From Oxalobacteraceae bacterium (GTDB taxonomy: Bacteria; Pseudomonadota; Gammaproteobacteria; Burkholderiales; Burkholderiaceae_D): a stretch of 64,000 nt of DNA. This document shows positions 53,627 through 62,533 of the stretch, in pieces; positions within the stretch are counted from its first letter, which is position 1, and every line of letters begins with the position of its first letter. The notes under the pieces were generated by a model. That model was not told where the DNA came from. It did not search any database and saw only the letters and a program-made list of their open reading frames with translations. Made by a program: the position numbers and the translations under genes. The DNA lies in assembly GCA_025352145.1 (NCBI GenBank), contig JANXTY010000032.1, positions 1-64,000 of the forward strand, given 5' to 3'.

Positions 53627-53640
53627 TATCGGCTGTCATT

Positions 53641-54432
53641 TTACTTACCCATGATTTTCCTGGCCGTGCCAAAAATAACGTTGTAACTAGTCGGTAATCC
53701 CTCTTCCGTTCCCAGCATTGCATAACGTGTCTGCGCATTGCGCCATGCTGTTTTTCCCATAAGGCTGCGGCGACGGTTGCCACGTAGGTGGTTGGCGCCG
53801 ATGCCTCTGATACTTGACAGTAAAGATTTCATATCTTGATGGTAAGTGCTCCATACTTCTGCATGGAGTTCAATCTTGGAAAATCCGGCGTTATTCAGTG
53901 CGGATGTGATCTGTTCAATGGAGAAAAAAGGCAGGACATGGCAGTACTGGTCAATGTCTTTGAAAGCAAATTCCAGTTCATGTAAGGTGCCTGGCCCTAA
54001 AGTGCTAAATACAAGTTCGCCGTTATTGGCCAACACACGCCATAACTCAGAAAAAGCCCGTATCGGATCGCACCATTGCAAGGTTAGGCTGGACCAGCAA
54101 ATATCAAAATGCCCATCAGCGAAAGGGAGTTTTTCTACGTCTGCGCAGGTAGCTTCAATTCCACGTTCGGCGGTTTTTTGGACCATCGCGGGAGCTAAAT
54201 CACATGCGATGATGCGGGCATCAGGTCGGGTACGTCGCAAGAGATCTGCTCCGTAGCCTGTGCCGCAGCCGACATCGAGCATACGCGTTTGTACTTCGGG
54301 AGAACGGGTACGATCCGATAAAGATACCAATAAATGATCGCATACGCGTTGCTGAAAATGGGAGAAAGCATCGTAGGTATCAGCAGCGCGGTCAAAGGCG
54401 GCACGGACTTTTGTTTTGTCAGAATCAGGCAT
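53641..54432 (-). CDS. bioC: Malonyl-ACP O-methyltransferase BioC
   Basis: Methylates malonyl-ACP to start pimelate synthesis for biotin. The SAM motif MLDVGCGTGYGADLL near residue 50 and FDICWSSLTLQWCDPIRAFS are typical of BioC. The ATG at 54432 starts MPDSDKTKVRAAFDRAADTY, with the conserved R-AFDRAA pattern; the longer frame to 54504 lies inside bioH and is unlikely. The start overlaps the bioH stop by eight bases, so the two are coupled. The length of 263 residues is normal. Confidence 0.93.
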   Translation of the reverse strand: MPDSDKTKVRAAFDRAADTYDAFSHFQQRVCDHLLVSLSDRTRSPEVQTRMLDVGCGTGYGADLLRRTRPDARIIACDLAPAMVQKTAERGIEATCADVEKLPFADGHFDICWSSLTLQWCDPIRAFSELWRVLANNGELVFSTLGPGTLHELEFAFKDIDQYCHVLPFFSIEQITSALNNAGFSKIELHAEVWSTYHQDMKSLLSSIRGIGANHLRGNRRRSLMGKTAWRNAQTRYAMLGTEEGLPTSYNVIFGTARKIMGK

Positions 54433-55159
54433 GAATAAAATTGGAGGCGAGTGCCGCGAAGCGTTGTGGATCGGATAAATGAGGGGCATGGGCGGCTTCG
54501 GCAAAAATTTCTAGATGAGCGTTGGGAATGTGAGCCTCCAGCCATTGAGCGGTTGAGATTGGCATCAGTGGATCATGTGCTCCGTGAATGATCAAGGTCG
54601 GTTGGCGGATGGTAGGTGCCAGTAGGCGTAAATCAGTTTGACGCAGCAGCCGCAGTCCAGCGTTAAGCACATCAACAGAAGGCTGCGTACTCGCAAGCGA
54701 GGTGGCAGTTAGTTCGCAGGCTATCCTGCTACTATGAATGTCTTTTTGATTGATCATCGATATAAATTTTTTTAGCGCACTTTTACTGTCTCGGCGTACT
54801 GCCTCTGTCAGTTTGGTGAGATGATTTGCATCAACTGCAGTGAGCCAATCTGGCCGTTGTACAAAGCTAGGGGTTGTGCTGACAAGGATGAGGTGCGAAA
54901 TTTTTTCGGGATACTTGGCGGCAGCCAGCATGGCTGCCATGCCTCCGAGCGACCAGCCGCACAGGGCAAACGGCGTTGGTTGGTTCTCTAACAGGGCATC
55001 GACCATTGTCTCCAGCGAGCAGTCCGCCAGCGCTGCCGTATTCCTATAACCAGGAAGGGCGGGAGCATCGGCTTGAACAGTCGGTGCCCAGTCGTTGAAC
55101 AAGTTGTCCCAGATGCCGGGGCACATTCCCCAGCCATGCCATAGAACGAGTCTTTTCAT
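54425..55159 (-). CDS. bioH: Pimeloyl-ACP methyl ester carboxylesterase BioH
   Basis: Removes the methyl group from pimeloyl-ACP methyl ester, the end of the BioC-BioH pathway. The 244-residue alpha/beta hydrolase has the nucleophile S70 in CGWSLGGMAA, the acid in HGAHDPLMP, and the catalytic His in AEAAHAPHLSDP. It starts MKRLVLWHGWGMCPGIWDN, with the BioH-type HGWG oxyanion motif. It is directly upstream of bioC on the same strand. Confidence 0.93.
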   Translation of the reverse strand: MKRLVLWHGWGMCPGIWDNLFNDWAPTVQADAPALPGYRNTAALADCSLETMVDALLENQPTPFALCGWSLGGMAAMLAAAKYPEKISHLILVSTTPSFVQRPDWLTAVDANHLTKLTEAVRRDSKSALKKFISMINQKDIHSSRIACELTATSLASTQPSVDVLNAGLRLLRQTDLRLLAPTIRQPTLIIHGAHDPLMPISTAQWLEAHIPNAHLEIFAEAAHAPHLSDPQRFAALASNFIHA

Positions 55160-55204
55160 TGTTGAAGAGGATTGAAGTAATTGTGTAAAAGGAAGAGGGA
55201 GTCA

Positions 55205-56002
55205 TCATAGTAAAAAACTACGCAAAGCAGCCAGAACTGCTTCAGGCTGTTCCTCCATCAAGGCATGGCCGCAGTCTTCAATCACCACGATTTTACCGCT
55301 TGGCAAAGCATCGATCAGGGCCGCTGCGCCTTTTGTCGGCGTCATCTTATCTTGTTTGGCAAAGATAAATAAGGTGGGACATTGTACCGATTTCGCAGCG
55401 ACGATACCGTTCGCGTAGAGATTGCAGGCGCGTAAATCAACGTGAAGAAGATGCGGGGGGTTAAATAGGCAGTTCGTAAGACATCGAGTAAGCGCTATTA
55501 TTTTGAGCCAGGACGCCATAGCCCGTGGTCGCTGCCCCTCCGAATGATGTGACCAAAAATAAATCATTTTTCTTGCTTTTGATGGGTCTTCTTTGGCGAT
55601 GTCGAGCAGCTTATCTCCCACCATCATGGGAAAAGTTGTCCCGAGAAGAATAAGTTTTGCGACGCGTTGTGGTGCGTGAAATGTGCTTTCTAATGCGATT
55701 AACGCCCCCATGCTGTGTCCGATCAATGTGGCTTGGCTCACCTGGGCTGCATCGAGTAGTGCCAGCAGCCAGGTAGCATGCGCTTCGATACTTATCAACG
55801 GCTTTCCGTACGTGCGACCATGACCGGGCAGATCGATTGCCAGAACACTGAAGCCGCGCGAGGTGAAATAAGGGCTTTGTTGATCCCAGGCCGTATGGTC
55901 TTGTTCTGCACCGTGGACAAATACGAGCGTCGGCAAAGATGAATTGAAGGACTTGCCACCCGTGTAGCAATAGGTGTCGCGACCTTGTACTTTCAAGAAC
56001 AT
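55205..56002 (-). CDS. Alpha/beta hydrolase
   Basis: The 265-residue protein has the standard alpha/beta-hydrolase triad: Ser in LIGHSMGALIALE, Asp in FIFAKQDKMTP, His in IEDCGHALMEE. The oxyanion region is VFVHGAEQDHTAWD, with HGAEQDHTAW typical of an unassigned group near lipolytic or peroxidase-like hydrolases. The substrate is unknown. It lies 45 bp upstream of bioH on the same strand and may share the transcript, but it is not a known biotin gene. Confidence 0.8.
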   Translation of the reverse strand: MFLKVQGRDTYCYTGGKSFNSSLPTLVFVHGAEQDHTAWDQQSPYFTSRGFSVLAIDLPGHGRTYGKPLISIEAHATWLLALLDAAQVSQATLIGHSMGALIALESTFHAPQRVAKLILLGTTFPMMVGDKLLDIAKEDPSKARKMIYFWSHHSEGQRPRAMASWLKIIALTRCLTNCLFNPPHLLHVDLRACNLYANGIVAAKSVQCPTLFIFAKQDKMTPTKGAAALIDALPSGKIVVIEDCGHALMEEQPEAVLAALRSFLL

Positions 56003-56283
56003 TTCGCATTTCCTTTGTTGACTGTGATGCCAACAGGGTCAGGGTGGAATGGGCGTCAATGTATTTACGATCGTTGATAGCATCGAGATTGCTACCTCAT
56101 GATGATCGTAGCATTGATTGGGAAAATGGCTACCTGGAGGCCCCCCCGAAAACGTAAAATCCCCTGAGAAGATCGCCGTAAGCGAGCAAATAAAACGTGT
56201 TTTTCATTCCCATGAAATGGCGGCTTTAAGTTAATTTAACAAACTATTTTTCCATTTTAGGGAGTAGATAATTCACTGCTAGG

Positions 56284-57210
56284 TTAAGGTTCGTTCAGAA
56301 CCCGATCTATTTCCGCCCGCATTAATTGCGGCGCAAATTGCTGGATGAAATGGTAGGCATAAGAACGCAAATATGCGCCCCGCCGCACGGCCAACCGGGT
56401 CACATTCGGCGTAAATAAGTGGGAAGCATCAATCGAATGCAAGCCTTGGTCACGATGCTGATTAAAGGCCATCGACGCTACCAGCCCCACGCCCATGCCA
56501 AGCGCCACGTATTGCTTGATCACGTCCGAATCCATTGCGGTTAACGCGATGTCAGTTTTTACCCCCTCCTTGGAAAATGCTTCGTCAATATGGCTGCGAC
56601 CCGTGAATCCCACGTCATAGGTAATCAATGGGAAAGACGCGAGAGCCGAAAGCTGGACCGGCGCCCTGAGTAATAACAATGGATGTCCATCCGGTACCAC
56701 AATCAAATGACTCCAGCGGTAGCAGGCGAAAGAGACCAGCTCGGGAAATTGACTCAAGCCCTCGGTAGCAATGCCGATATCGGTCTTGCCGGATATCACC
56801 CATTCGGCGATATGTTCGGGAGAGCTTTGCTGCAAGGCGATGCGTACATCGGGAAACGCCTGGCGGAACGCTTGTACCACTTTCGGCAATGCATAACGTG
56901 CTTGGGTATGCGTGGTGGCCACGGTCAAAGTGCCCTCTGTCTGGCCGGAATATTCCTTACTTGCCTGCTGTAGGTTTTCGGCCTCGATCAGTAAACGGTC
57001 GATGATTTTTAAAATCCCTTTGCCGGGGTCGGTCAATCCCGTTAACCGTTTACCATTGCGTTCAAATATATCGACTCCGAGTTCCTCTTCGAGCTCTCGG
57101 ATCTGGCGACTTACGCCTGGTTGGGAGGTAAACAACACGTTCGCCACTTCAGTGAGGTTATAGCCTCGGCGAGTAGCTTCGCGGATGGAACGCAATTGCT
57201 GGAAATTCAT
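56284..57210 (-). CDS. cysB: LysR-family regulator CysB
   Basis: Transcription activator of sulfate assimilation, sensing N-acetylserine. The 308-residue protein has the winged HTH MNFQQLRSIREATRRGYNLT, VLFTSQPGVSRQIRELEEEL, and the co-inducer domain with RLAVRRGAYLRSYAYHFIQQ near the end. This sequence is typical of CysB rather than Cbl. It lies 36 bp downstream of cysA on the same strand, so it is probably transcribed with the transporter it controls. Confidence 0.93.
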   Translation of the reverse strand: MNFQQLRSIREATRRGYNLTEVANVLFTSQPGVSRQIRELEEELGVDIFERNGKRLTGLTDPGKGILKIIDRLLIEAENLQQASKEYSGQTEGTLTVATTHTQARYALPKVVQAFRQAFPDVRIALQQSSPEHIAEWVISGKTDIGIATEGLSQFPELVSFACYRWSHLIVVPDGHPLLLLRAPVQLSALASFPLITYDVGFTGRSHIDEAFSKEGVKTDIALTAMDSDVIKQYVALGMGVGLVASMAFNQHRDQGLHSIDASHLFTPNVTRLAVRRGAYLRSYAYHFIQQFAPQLMRAEIDRVLNEP

Positions 57211-57246
57211 AACTCATCCTTTTGATTGGAAGGCCTGGTGCTAAAG

Positions 57247-58314
57247 CTAAAGCGCTTGATCAACAAACACGCGCAAACGTTTCGGTCGCACGATCAGCAT
57301 TTCGCCTTCTTTCACATTTAAAGCAGTAAATCGTTCGTTGGAAATTACCGCCTCAATCATCTCGGTGGTGTCATTGCGCGCTAACTCCAGTTGTGCGAGG
57401 GGGCCGATGGCATGTGACCGTACAAGGTGCACTACGATGCCTTGTGTACCTGGCGAATAGCGATCGACTTCCATTTCGTGTGGACGTGCGTAGCCGATGC
57501 CATTGATGTCTTGTGCATGAAAATGCTCAGGCGCATCGAGTTTGATACCTGCTGTATCAAGCACCCCCTCATGCACGCGGCCGTGAAACAGATTGACACT
57601 TCCCAGAAACCCATACACGAAAGGCGAAGCCGGATAGTTATAGACCGTGGCGGGAGAGCCAATTTGTTCGACTTTGCCTTTGTGCATCAACACTACTTGA
57701 TCGGCCACTTCCAGCGCTTCTTCCTGGTCGTGAGTGACAAAAATACTGGTTACGTGCAGTTCGTCATGCAGCCGCCGCAACCAACGCCGCAATTCTTTGC
57801 GTACTTTGGCATCAAGTGCGCCGAACGGCTCATCCAAGAGCAGCACCCGTGGCTCTACCGCTAAAGCGCGGGCCAGGGCAATGCGCTGACGCTGACCGCC
57901 GGAGAGTTGCGCCGGATAACGGTCGTGCAGCCAGTCGAGCTGAACCAGGTTAAGCAGCTGATGTATTTTTTCTTGAATTTCTTTTTCGGACGGACGAATG
58001 GAACGCGGTTTCACACGTAAGCCAAACGCAATATTCTCAAACACGGTCATGTGTTTGAACAAGGCGTAATGCTGAAATACAAAGCCAACCTGGCGTTCGC
58101 GGACATGGCTGGCCGATGCGTCCTCGCCATCTAACATCACACGTCCTGAATCAGGATGTTCCAGCCCTGCAATAATGCGTAACAACGTAGTCTTGCCGCA
58201 ACCGGATGGCCCCAGCAACGCCGTTAACTCACCACTCGGAAAGTTGAGGGAGACATCATCGAGCGCGACAAAATCGCCGAAGCGTTTGTTGATATTGTTG
58301 ACTTCAATGCCCAT
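57247..58314 (-). CDS. cysA: Sulfate/thiosulfate ABC transporter ATPase CysA
   Basis: Energises sulfate import. The 355-residue protein has Walker [10 protein letters not shown] at residues 35-43, signature [15 protein letters not shown], Walker [14 protein letters not shown], and a C-terminal TOBE-type regulatory domain ([16 protein letters not shown]). The ATG at 58314 lies 2 bp after the cysW stop; an upstream TTG at 58320 would overlap cysW. Confidence 0.96.
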   Translation of the reverse strand: MGIEVNNINKRFGDFVALDDVSLNFPSGELTALLGPSGCGKTTLLRIIAGLEHPDSGRVMLDGEDASASHVRERQVGFVFQHYALFKHMTVFENIAFGLRVKPRSIRPSEKEIQEKIHQLLNLVQLDWLHDRYPAQLSGGQRQRIALARALAVEPRVLLLDEPFGALDAKVRKELRRWLRRLHDELHVTSIFVTHDQEEALEVADQVVLMHKGKVEQIGSPATVYNYPASPFVYGFLGSVNLFHGRVHEGVLDTAGIKLDAPEHFHAQDINGIGYARPHEMEVDRYSPGTQGIVVHLVRSHAIGPLAQLELARNDTTEMIEAVISNERFTALNVKEGEMLIVRPKRLRVFVDQAL

Positions 58315-58316
58315 GA

Positions 58317-59240
58317 TCAATGCTCCCGAATTTGTTGCAAGATGTGTTCCGATGCGCCCTCATAGAGACGCCATTCGACAAAAGATTTCAATGCTAGTGT
58401 CACCAGCGCCAACAAAGCCAGTAGCGATGCCACTGCAAATGCCGCTGCGAAGTTGTACTCGTTGTAGAGGATTTCCACTTGCAGCGGAATCGTATTGGTT
58501 TCGCCGCGAATATGGCCCGATACCACCGACACTGCGCCGAATTCACCCATTGCGCGTGCATTACACAAAATCACGCCATATAACAAACCCCACTTAATGT
58601 TAGGCAGCGTTACGTGCCAGAAGGTCTTCCAGCCTGATGCACCCAATACTAGCGCCGCCTCTTCTTCTTCGTTGCCTTGCGATTGCATCAGCGGGATTAA
58701 TTCACGCGCAACGAAGGGGAAGGTGATGAAAATAGTGGCCAACACAATGCCTGGCACCGCAAACAAGATCTTGATGTCATGATCGCGCAGCCAAGGGCCG
58801 ATCCAGCCCTGAGCGCCGAAGATCAACACATAAATCAGACCGGAAATAACGGGCGATACTGAGAACGGCAAGTCGATCAAAGTCAGTAAAACGTTCTTGC
58901 CGCGAAACTCGAATTTGGCAATGGTCCATGCAGCCGTAACCCCGAATACAAGATTTAATGGCACGGCAATGCCAGCAGTAAGTAGTGTCAATTGGATGGC
59001 CGACCACGCATCGGCCTCGGTGACGGCCGCTAAATACACTTCCCACCCTTTCTTGAATGCTTCGGCAAATACCGCAATAAGTGGAATGAATAAAAACAAG
59101 GTTAGGAAAGCTAATGCTATACCGATAAGCACAGCCCGTATCCAGAACGGTTCAAGAAGGGCATTGGGCACATGAACCGGTTCGCCGCGTGGAAGGGGTG
59201 TGGCGATTGGGGTAATTGCAGATGGGTTGACGTGAGACAT
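58317..59240 (-). CDS. cysW: Sulfate ABC transporter permease CysW
   Basis: Inner-membrane channel subunit. The 307-residue protein has six hydrophobic segments (for example [40 protein letters not shown]) and the EAA loop [20 protein letters not shown]. The following [20 protein letters not shown] is typical of CysW. It lies 1 bp after cysT. Confidence 0.95.
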   Translation of the reverse strand: MSHVNPSAITPIATPLPRGEPVHVPNALLEPFWIRAVLIGIALAFLTLFLFIPLIAVFAEAFKKGWEVYLAAVTEADAWSAIQLTLLTAGIAVPLNLVFGVTAAWTIAKFEFRGKNVLLTLIDLPFSVSPVISGLIYVLIFGAQGWIGPWLRDHDIKILFAVPGIVLATIFITFPFVARELIPLMQSQGNEEEEAALVLGASGWKTFWHVTLPNIKWGLLYGVILCNARAMGEFGAVSVVSGHIRGETNTIPLQVEILYNEYNFAAAFAVASLLALLALVTLALKSFVEWRLYEGASEHILQQIREH

Positions 59241-59241
59241 C

Positions 59242-60099
59242 TCAAGTCCTTTCCGATTGGCCGCGATTACGGCTCCAGGCTTGCAGCAAATTGATTGTGA
59301 GCAGCAAAATAAACGATACCGTCAGCATGACGACCGCAATCGCCGTCGCTCCCGCATAGTCGTATTGTTCCAGTTTGGTGATGATGAAGAGCGGGGTAAT
59401 TTCCGACACCATTGGCATGTTTCCAGCAATAAAAATGACGGAACCGTATTCTCCTGTGGCGCGGGCAAACGCCAAGGCAAAACCCGTTAACAAGGCCGGT
59501 AATACTGTGGGAAATATGATGCGGGTAAATGTCTGCCAATTGCTAGCGCCCAGGCTAGCGGCGGCTTCTTCCAGTTCGCGCTCGGCATCTTCTAATACTG
59601 GCTGCACGGTGCGTACCACGAACGGCAAGCCGATAAAGGTGAGCGCGACGATTACACCCAAGGGGGTAAAGGCAACGTTGATACCCATCGGTTCCAGATA
59701 ACGGCCCAGCCAGCCATTGGACGAATACAAGGCTGTCAACGCGATACCTGCCACCGCTGTCGGCAAGGCAAAGGGCAAATCGACTAGCGCATTGATGATT
59801 TTTTTACCTGGAAAGGCATAACGCACTAGCACCCAAGCGACGATGCCGCCAAATATGACGTTGAGCGCGGCACCGATCAAGGATGCACCGAAACTGAGAC
59901 GGTATGACGCCATCACACGATCAGAGGTCACAGAGTTCCAGAATGCCGGCCAAGTCATGGTAAAGGTCTTGAGAAATACTGCAGAGAGCGGAATCAAAAC
60001 GATCAAGGTGAGATAGAACAGGGTGAAGCCTAGCGATAAATTGAAACCGGGCATGACCCGGAACGGTTCGCCTGTGCGCTTGGGTTTGGTGTGGGTCAT
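59242..60099 (-). CDS. cysT: Sulfate ABC transporter permease CysT
   Basis: Second channel subunit, also called CysU. The 285-residue protein has six transmembrane helices and the EAA loop [20 protein letters not shown]-like [40 protein letters not shown] follows. The ATG at 60099 starts [10 protein letters not shown], and an in-frame TTG at 60120 is less likely. It is the first gene of cysT-cysW-cysA-cysB, with its own promoter in the 432-bp gap to sbp. Confidence 0.94.
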   Translation of the reverse strand: MTHTKPKRTGEPFRVMPGFNLSLGFTLFYLTLIVLIPLSAVFLKTFTMTWPAFWNSVTSDRVMASYRLSFGASLIGAALNVIFGGIVAWVLVRYAFPGKKIINALVDLPFALPTAVAGIALTALYSSNGWLGRYLEPMGINVAFTPLGVIVALTFIGLPFVVRTVQPVLEDAERELEEAAASLGASNWQTFTRIIFPTVLPALLTGFALAFARATGEYGSVIFIAGNMPMVSEITPLFIITKLEQYDYAGATAIAVVMLTVSFILLLTINLLQAWSRNRGQSERT

Positions 60100-60531
60100 G
60101 GATATTCTCTTTATTACCAATTCAAATAATGAAACGCAATAATTCCATCATATGGTTATAAAAAGAACGAATTTTTTTGCATGTTGTTAGACCAATTTCG
60201 AATAAGCATCGATTTCCACGTGGATTGGTCAATGAATACGACTAAGGTCTGCCGGAATTAACGCGCGACTGGTTTGATTGCCGTGACCAGGGTTTGCAAT
60301 TGATAGGCACACCGTTGAAATAATGTTGAGGTGTCGCCAGGACACATCTCAGCTATATATATTGCAACAAAATAACGGTAAAAATGGCTGGGCCAAGAGA
60401 AGTTGCGATGCAGGTTAGGAAGTGATCTCTGAGGTGGTCGTTTAGCGCGACATACACCAACCATACATCAACATACAGCCATCCACACCCACCAATAAGG
60501 TGTGGATGACCAAGCGAGGATCGATACAACG
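60100..60531. other. Non-coding region between sbp and cysT
   Basis: 432 bp with no credible gene. It must hold the cysT promoter near its cysT-proximal end (AT-rich at about 60110-60180). It also contains the hairpin at 60480-60508, which lies just past the sbp stop. Confidence 0.6.
60480..60508 (-). terminator. Terminator-like hairpin after sbp
   Basis: CATCCACACC (60480-60489) and GGTGTGGATG (60499-60508) form a perfect 10-bp stem with a 9-nt loop, 23 bp past the sbp stop on the minus strand. The bases beyond the stem contain few T in a row, so it may stabilise RNA ends or act as a partial terminator, rather than a full intrinsic terminator. Confidence 0.6.
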
Positions 60532-61539
60532 TTACTTCTTACCTGGTTGATAAATTTGATCGAAGACACCGCCATCGGCAAAGTGGATTTTTTGCGCCTG
60601 GGTCCAATCGCCCGCTATGTCACCAATCTTGAATAAATCGATTTTTGGGAACTGTGCCGCATATTTTTTAGCGATGTTGGAGGAAGTGGGCCGGTAATAA
60701 TTTTTCGCTGCGATTTCTTGTCCTGCATCGCTGTATAAATGTTGCAGATAAGCTGCTGCCACTTTGCGAGTGCCGTGCTTGTCGGCGACTTTATCGACGA
60801 CGGCGACTGGCGGCTCGGCCCGGATACTGACCGATGGCACGACGATTTCAACTTTGTCGGGACCGAGTTCTTTGACGGCTAGAAAAGCTTCGTTTTCCCA
60901 AGCCAGCAGAACATCGCCGATACCGCGCTCGACGAAGGTAGTTGTCGATCCACGCGCACCAGAATCAAGCACCGGCACATTTTTATATAGTTTGCTGACA
61001 AATTCTTTGGCCGCGGCCTGATTGCCTCCTTTTTGTTTCAAGGCGTAACCCCAGGCTGCGAGGTAATTCCAGCGTGCGCCCCCCGAGGTTTTGGGATTCG
61101 GCGTGATGATGGAAATTCCTGGTTTGATGATGTCATTCCAATCCTTAATGCCTTTGGGATTGCCTTTGCGTACCAAGAACACGATGGTGGAAGTGTAAGG
61201 TGAGCTGGCCAACGGCAATGTGGTTTGCCAGTTTTTGGCGAGTAAATTATGCGAAGCAATTTCATCGATGTCGTAGGCCAAAGCAAGCGTGACCACGTCG
61301 GCATCGAGACCATCAATTACTGCACGCGCTTGCTTGCCGGAGCCGCCATGCGATTGCTTGATCTTGACGTCGTCGCCGGTTTTAGCTTTCCATAATTTGG
61401 CAAAATCCTTGTTGAAGTCTTCATACAACTCGCGCGTTGGATCGTAGGAGACGTTGAGCAGCGATATATCCGCCGCATGCCCCCCCTGAGTAATTAATGC
61501 AAGTATTGCCGCCAACGGAACCCATTTTTTAAACAACAT
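60532..61539 (-). CDS. sbp: Sulfate-binding periplasmic protein Sbp
   Basis: Captures sulfate or thiosulfate and delivers it to CysTWA. The 335-residue protein has a signal peptide ([17 protein letters not shown], cleaved before [17 protein letters not shown]). The start of the mature protein and the motifs [20 protein letters not shown] and [20 protein letters not shown] are diagnostic of Sbp/CysP. The ATG at 61539 has GGGGGAAAG-type SD; the upstream frame to 61566 is excluded. It is transcribed before cysT, separated by 432 bp. Confidence 0.96.
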   Translation of the reverse strand: MLFKKWVPLAAILALITQGGHAADISLLNVSYDPTRELYEDFNKDFAKLWKAKTGDDVKIKQSHGGSGKQARAVIDGLDADVVTLALAYDIDEIASHNLLAKNWQTTLPLASSPYTSTIVFLVRKGNPKGIKDWNDIIKPGISIITPNPKTSGGARWNYLAAWGYALKQKGGNQAAAKEFVSKLYKNVPVLDSGARGSTTTFVERGIGDVLLAWENEAFLAVKELGPDKVEIVVPSVSIRAEPPVAVVDKVADKHGTRKVAAAYLQHLYSDAGQEIAAKNYYRPTSSNIAKKYAAQFPKIDLFKIGDIAGDWTQAQKIHFADGGVFDQIYQPGKK

Positions 61540-61625
61540 TTTCTTTCCCCCTTTTGGATACATCATGTTTCAAGAAAAGGCAGGTTAAACGCGGCATCGT
61601 TGAAAGAAAACGAATCCTTTCGTGA

Positions 61626-61637
61626 TTGCATATGCAA
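61626..61637. promoter_or_regulatory. 12-bp palindrome upstream of sbp
   Basis: TTGCATATGCAA is a perfect palindrome, 87 bp upstream of the sbp start in the gap shared with the divergent CBS gene. It could be part of a dimeric regulator site, for CysB or another protein. CysB sites lack a strong consensus, so the assignment is open. Confidence 0.35.
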
Positions 61638-61786
61638 AAATCGCATAATAAGGTTGGGCGCCATAAAATGACGACATTGCATATTCGTTGCGTGGGCCAA
61701 TTAGCTCTTGAGTTCAGATAGCTAGATTTTTCGTGCAGCTTAGGCTACATTCAGACACAGGTAAGTTAAATCATCAGGAGGCAACC

Positions 61787-62233
61787 ATGAAGGTCTCAGA
61801 AATATTGCATGTCAAAGGCAACATTCTCTATACAGCGACGCCGGACACCCTGATGGTCGATGCTATCAATACGATGGCGGAAAAAGACATAGGTTCTTTG
61901 GTAGTAATGGAATTTGGGGAATTGGTAGGGATGCTGACTTTTCGTGAGGTGATTCGTACTATGCATTTCAATGAAGGTTCCGTAGGAAATGCCAGCGTGC
62001 GAAAGCATATGGATGATCATCCGTTGACGGTGACGCCGGACACCGATATCAATGAGGTGCGCCGCATGATGCTGGAAAAACATACCCGCTATTTGCCGGT
62101 GATGGAAGCCAAGACCTTGTTGGGAATCATTTCATTTTATGACGTGGCAAGAGCAGTGTTGGAAGCGCAGAGCTTTGAAAATAAAATGCTGAAAGCGTAT
62201 ATCCGCGATTGGCCTGTAGAAACAGATGAGTAA
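61787..62233 (+). CDS. Two-CBS-domain protein
   Basis: A 148-residue soluble protein with two CBS motifs (about residues 5-65, TATPDTLMVDAINTMAEKDI; and 70-130, HPLTVTPDTDINEVRRMMLE). CBS pairs bind adenosine nucleotides or SAM and sense energy or redox state. The ATG at 61787 has AGGAGG at 61776-61781; the frame to 61733 is excluded. It stands alone, divergent from sbp. The partner is unknown. Confidence 0.88.
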   Translation: MKVSEILHVKGNILYTATPDTLMVDAINTMAEKDIGSLVVMEFGELVGMLTFREVIRTMHFNEGSVGNASVRKHMDDHPLTVTPDTDINEVRRMMLEKHTRYLPVMEAKTLLGIISFYDVARAVLEAQSFENKMLKAYIRDWPVETDE

Positions 62234-62268
62234 TTTTTCATGTCCGCAGAAACGATAGTAATCACTTT

Positions 62269-62308
62269 ACTTTCCACAAAAAGATAATACTTTCCACAGA
62301 AAGATAAA
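62269..62308 (+). repeat. Tandem 20-bp duplication
   Basis: Two adjacent 20-bp units at 62269-62288 and 62289-62308, each starting ACTTTCCACA, differ at two positions. They lie just before the oxidoreductase remnant. Confidence 0.8.
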
Positions 62309-62318
62309 TAGGCACATT

Positions 62319-62493
62319 GGCATCGTCGGCTTGACTTGCGCGCGACAACTGCAGTTGCAAAGGAATGCTGTCACAGTCTATGAGAAAAATCGCGGCTTGG
62401 GCGGGCGCTTCACTACGCCTGAACACGAACCTGAATTGAAGGGGCTTTGACCCTGGCGCTCAATATTCGATGCAATCTCCTGAAGCTATGTAG
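62319..62493 (+). pseudogene. Remnant of an FAD/NAD(P)-binding oxidoreductase
   Basis: One frame from 62319 reads GIVGLTCARQLQLQRN and continues AVTVYEKNRGLGGRFTTPEH, then meets a stop at 62448-62450. This is the N-terminal Rossmann segment of renalase/amine-oxidase-like FAD proteins, with part of the GxGxxG loop lost between GIVG and LTCA. In the +1 frame from 62446 the family pattern resumes as FDPGAQYSMQSPEAM, then TAG at 62491. No start codon or later domain is visible. It is best read as a decayed gene with a small deletion and a frameshift, truncated at its 3' side near the GGDEF-EAL gene. Confidence 0.72.
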
Positions 62494-62533
62494 TCGATAT
62501 TCGGTGCGCGCCAACACTAGATCTGAGAAGTCG

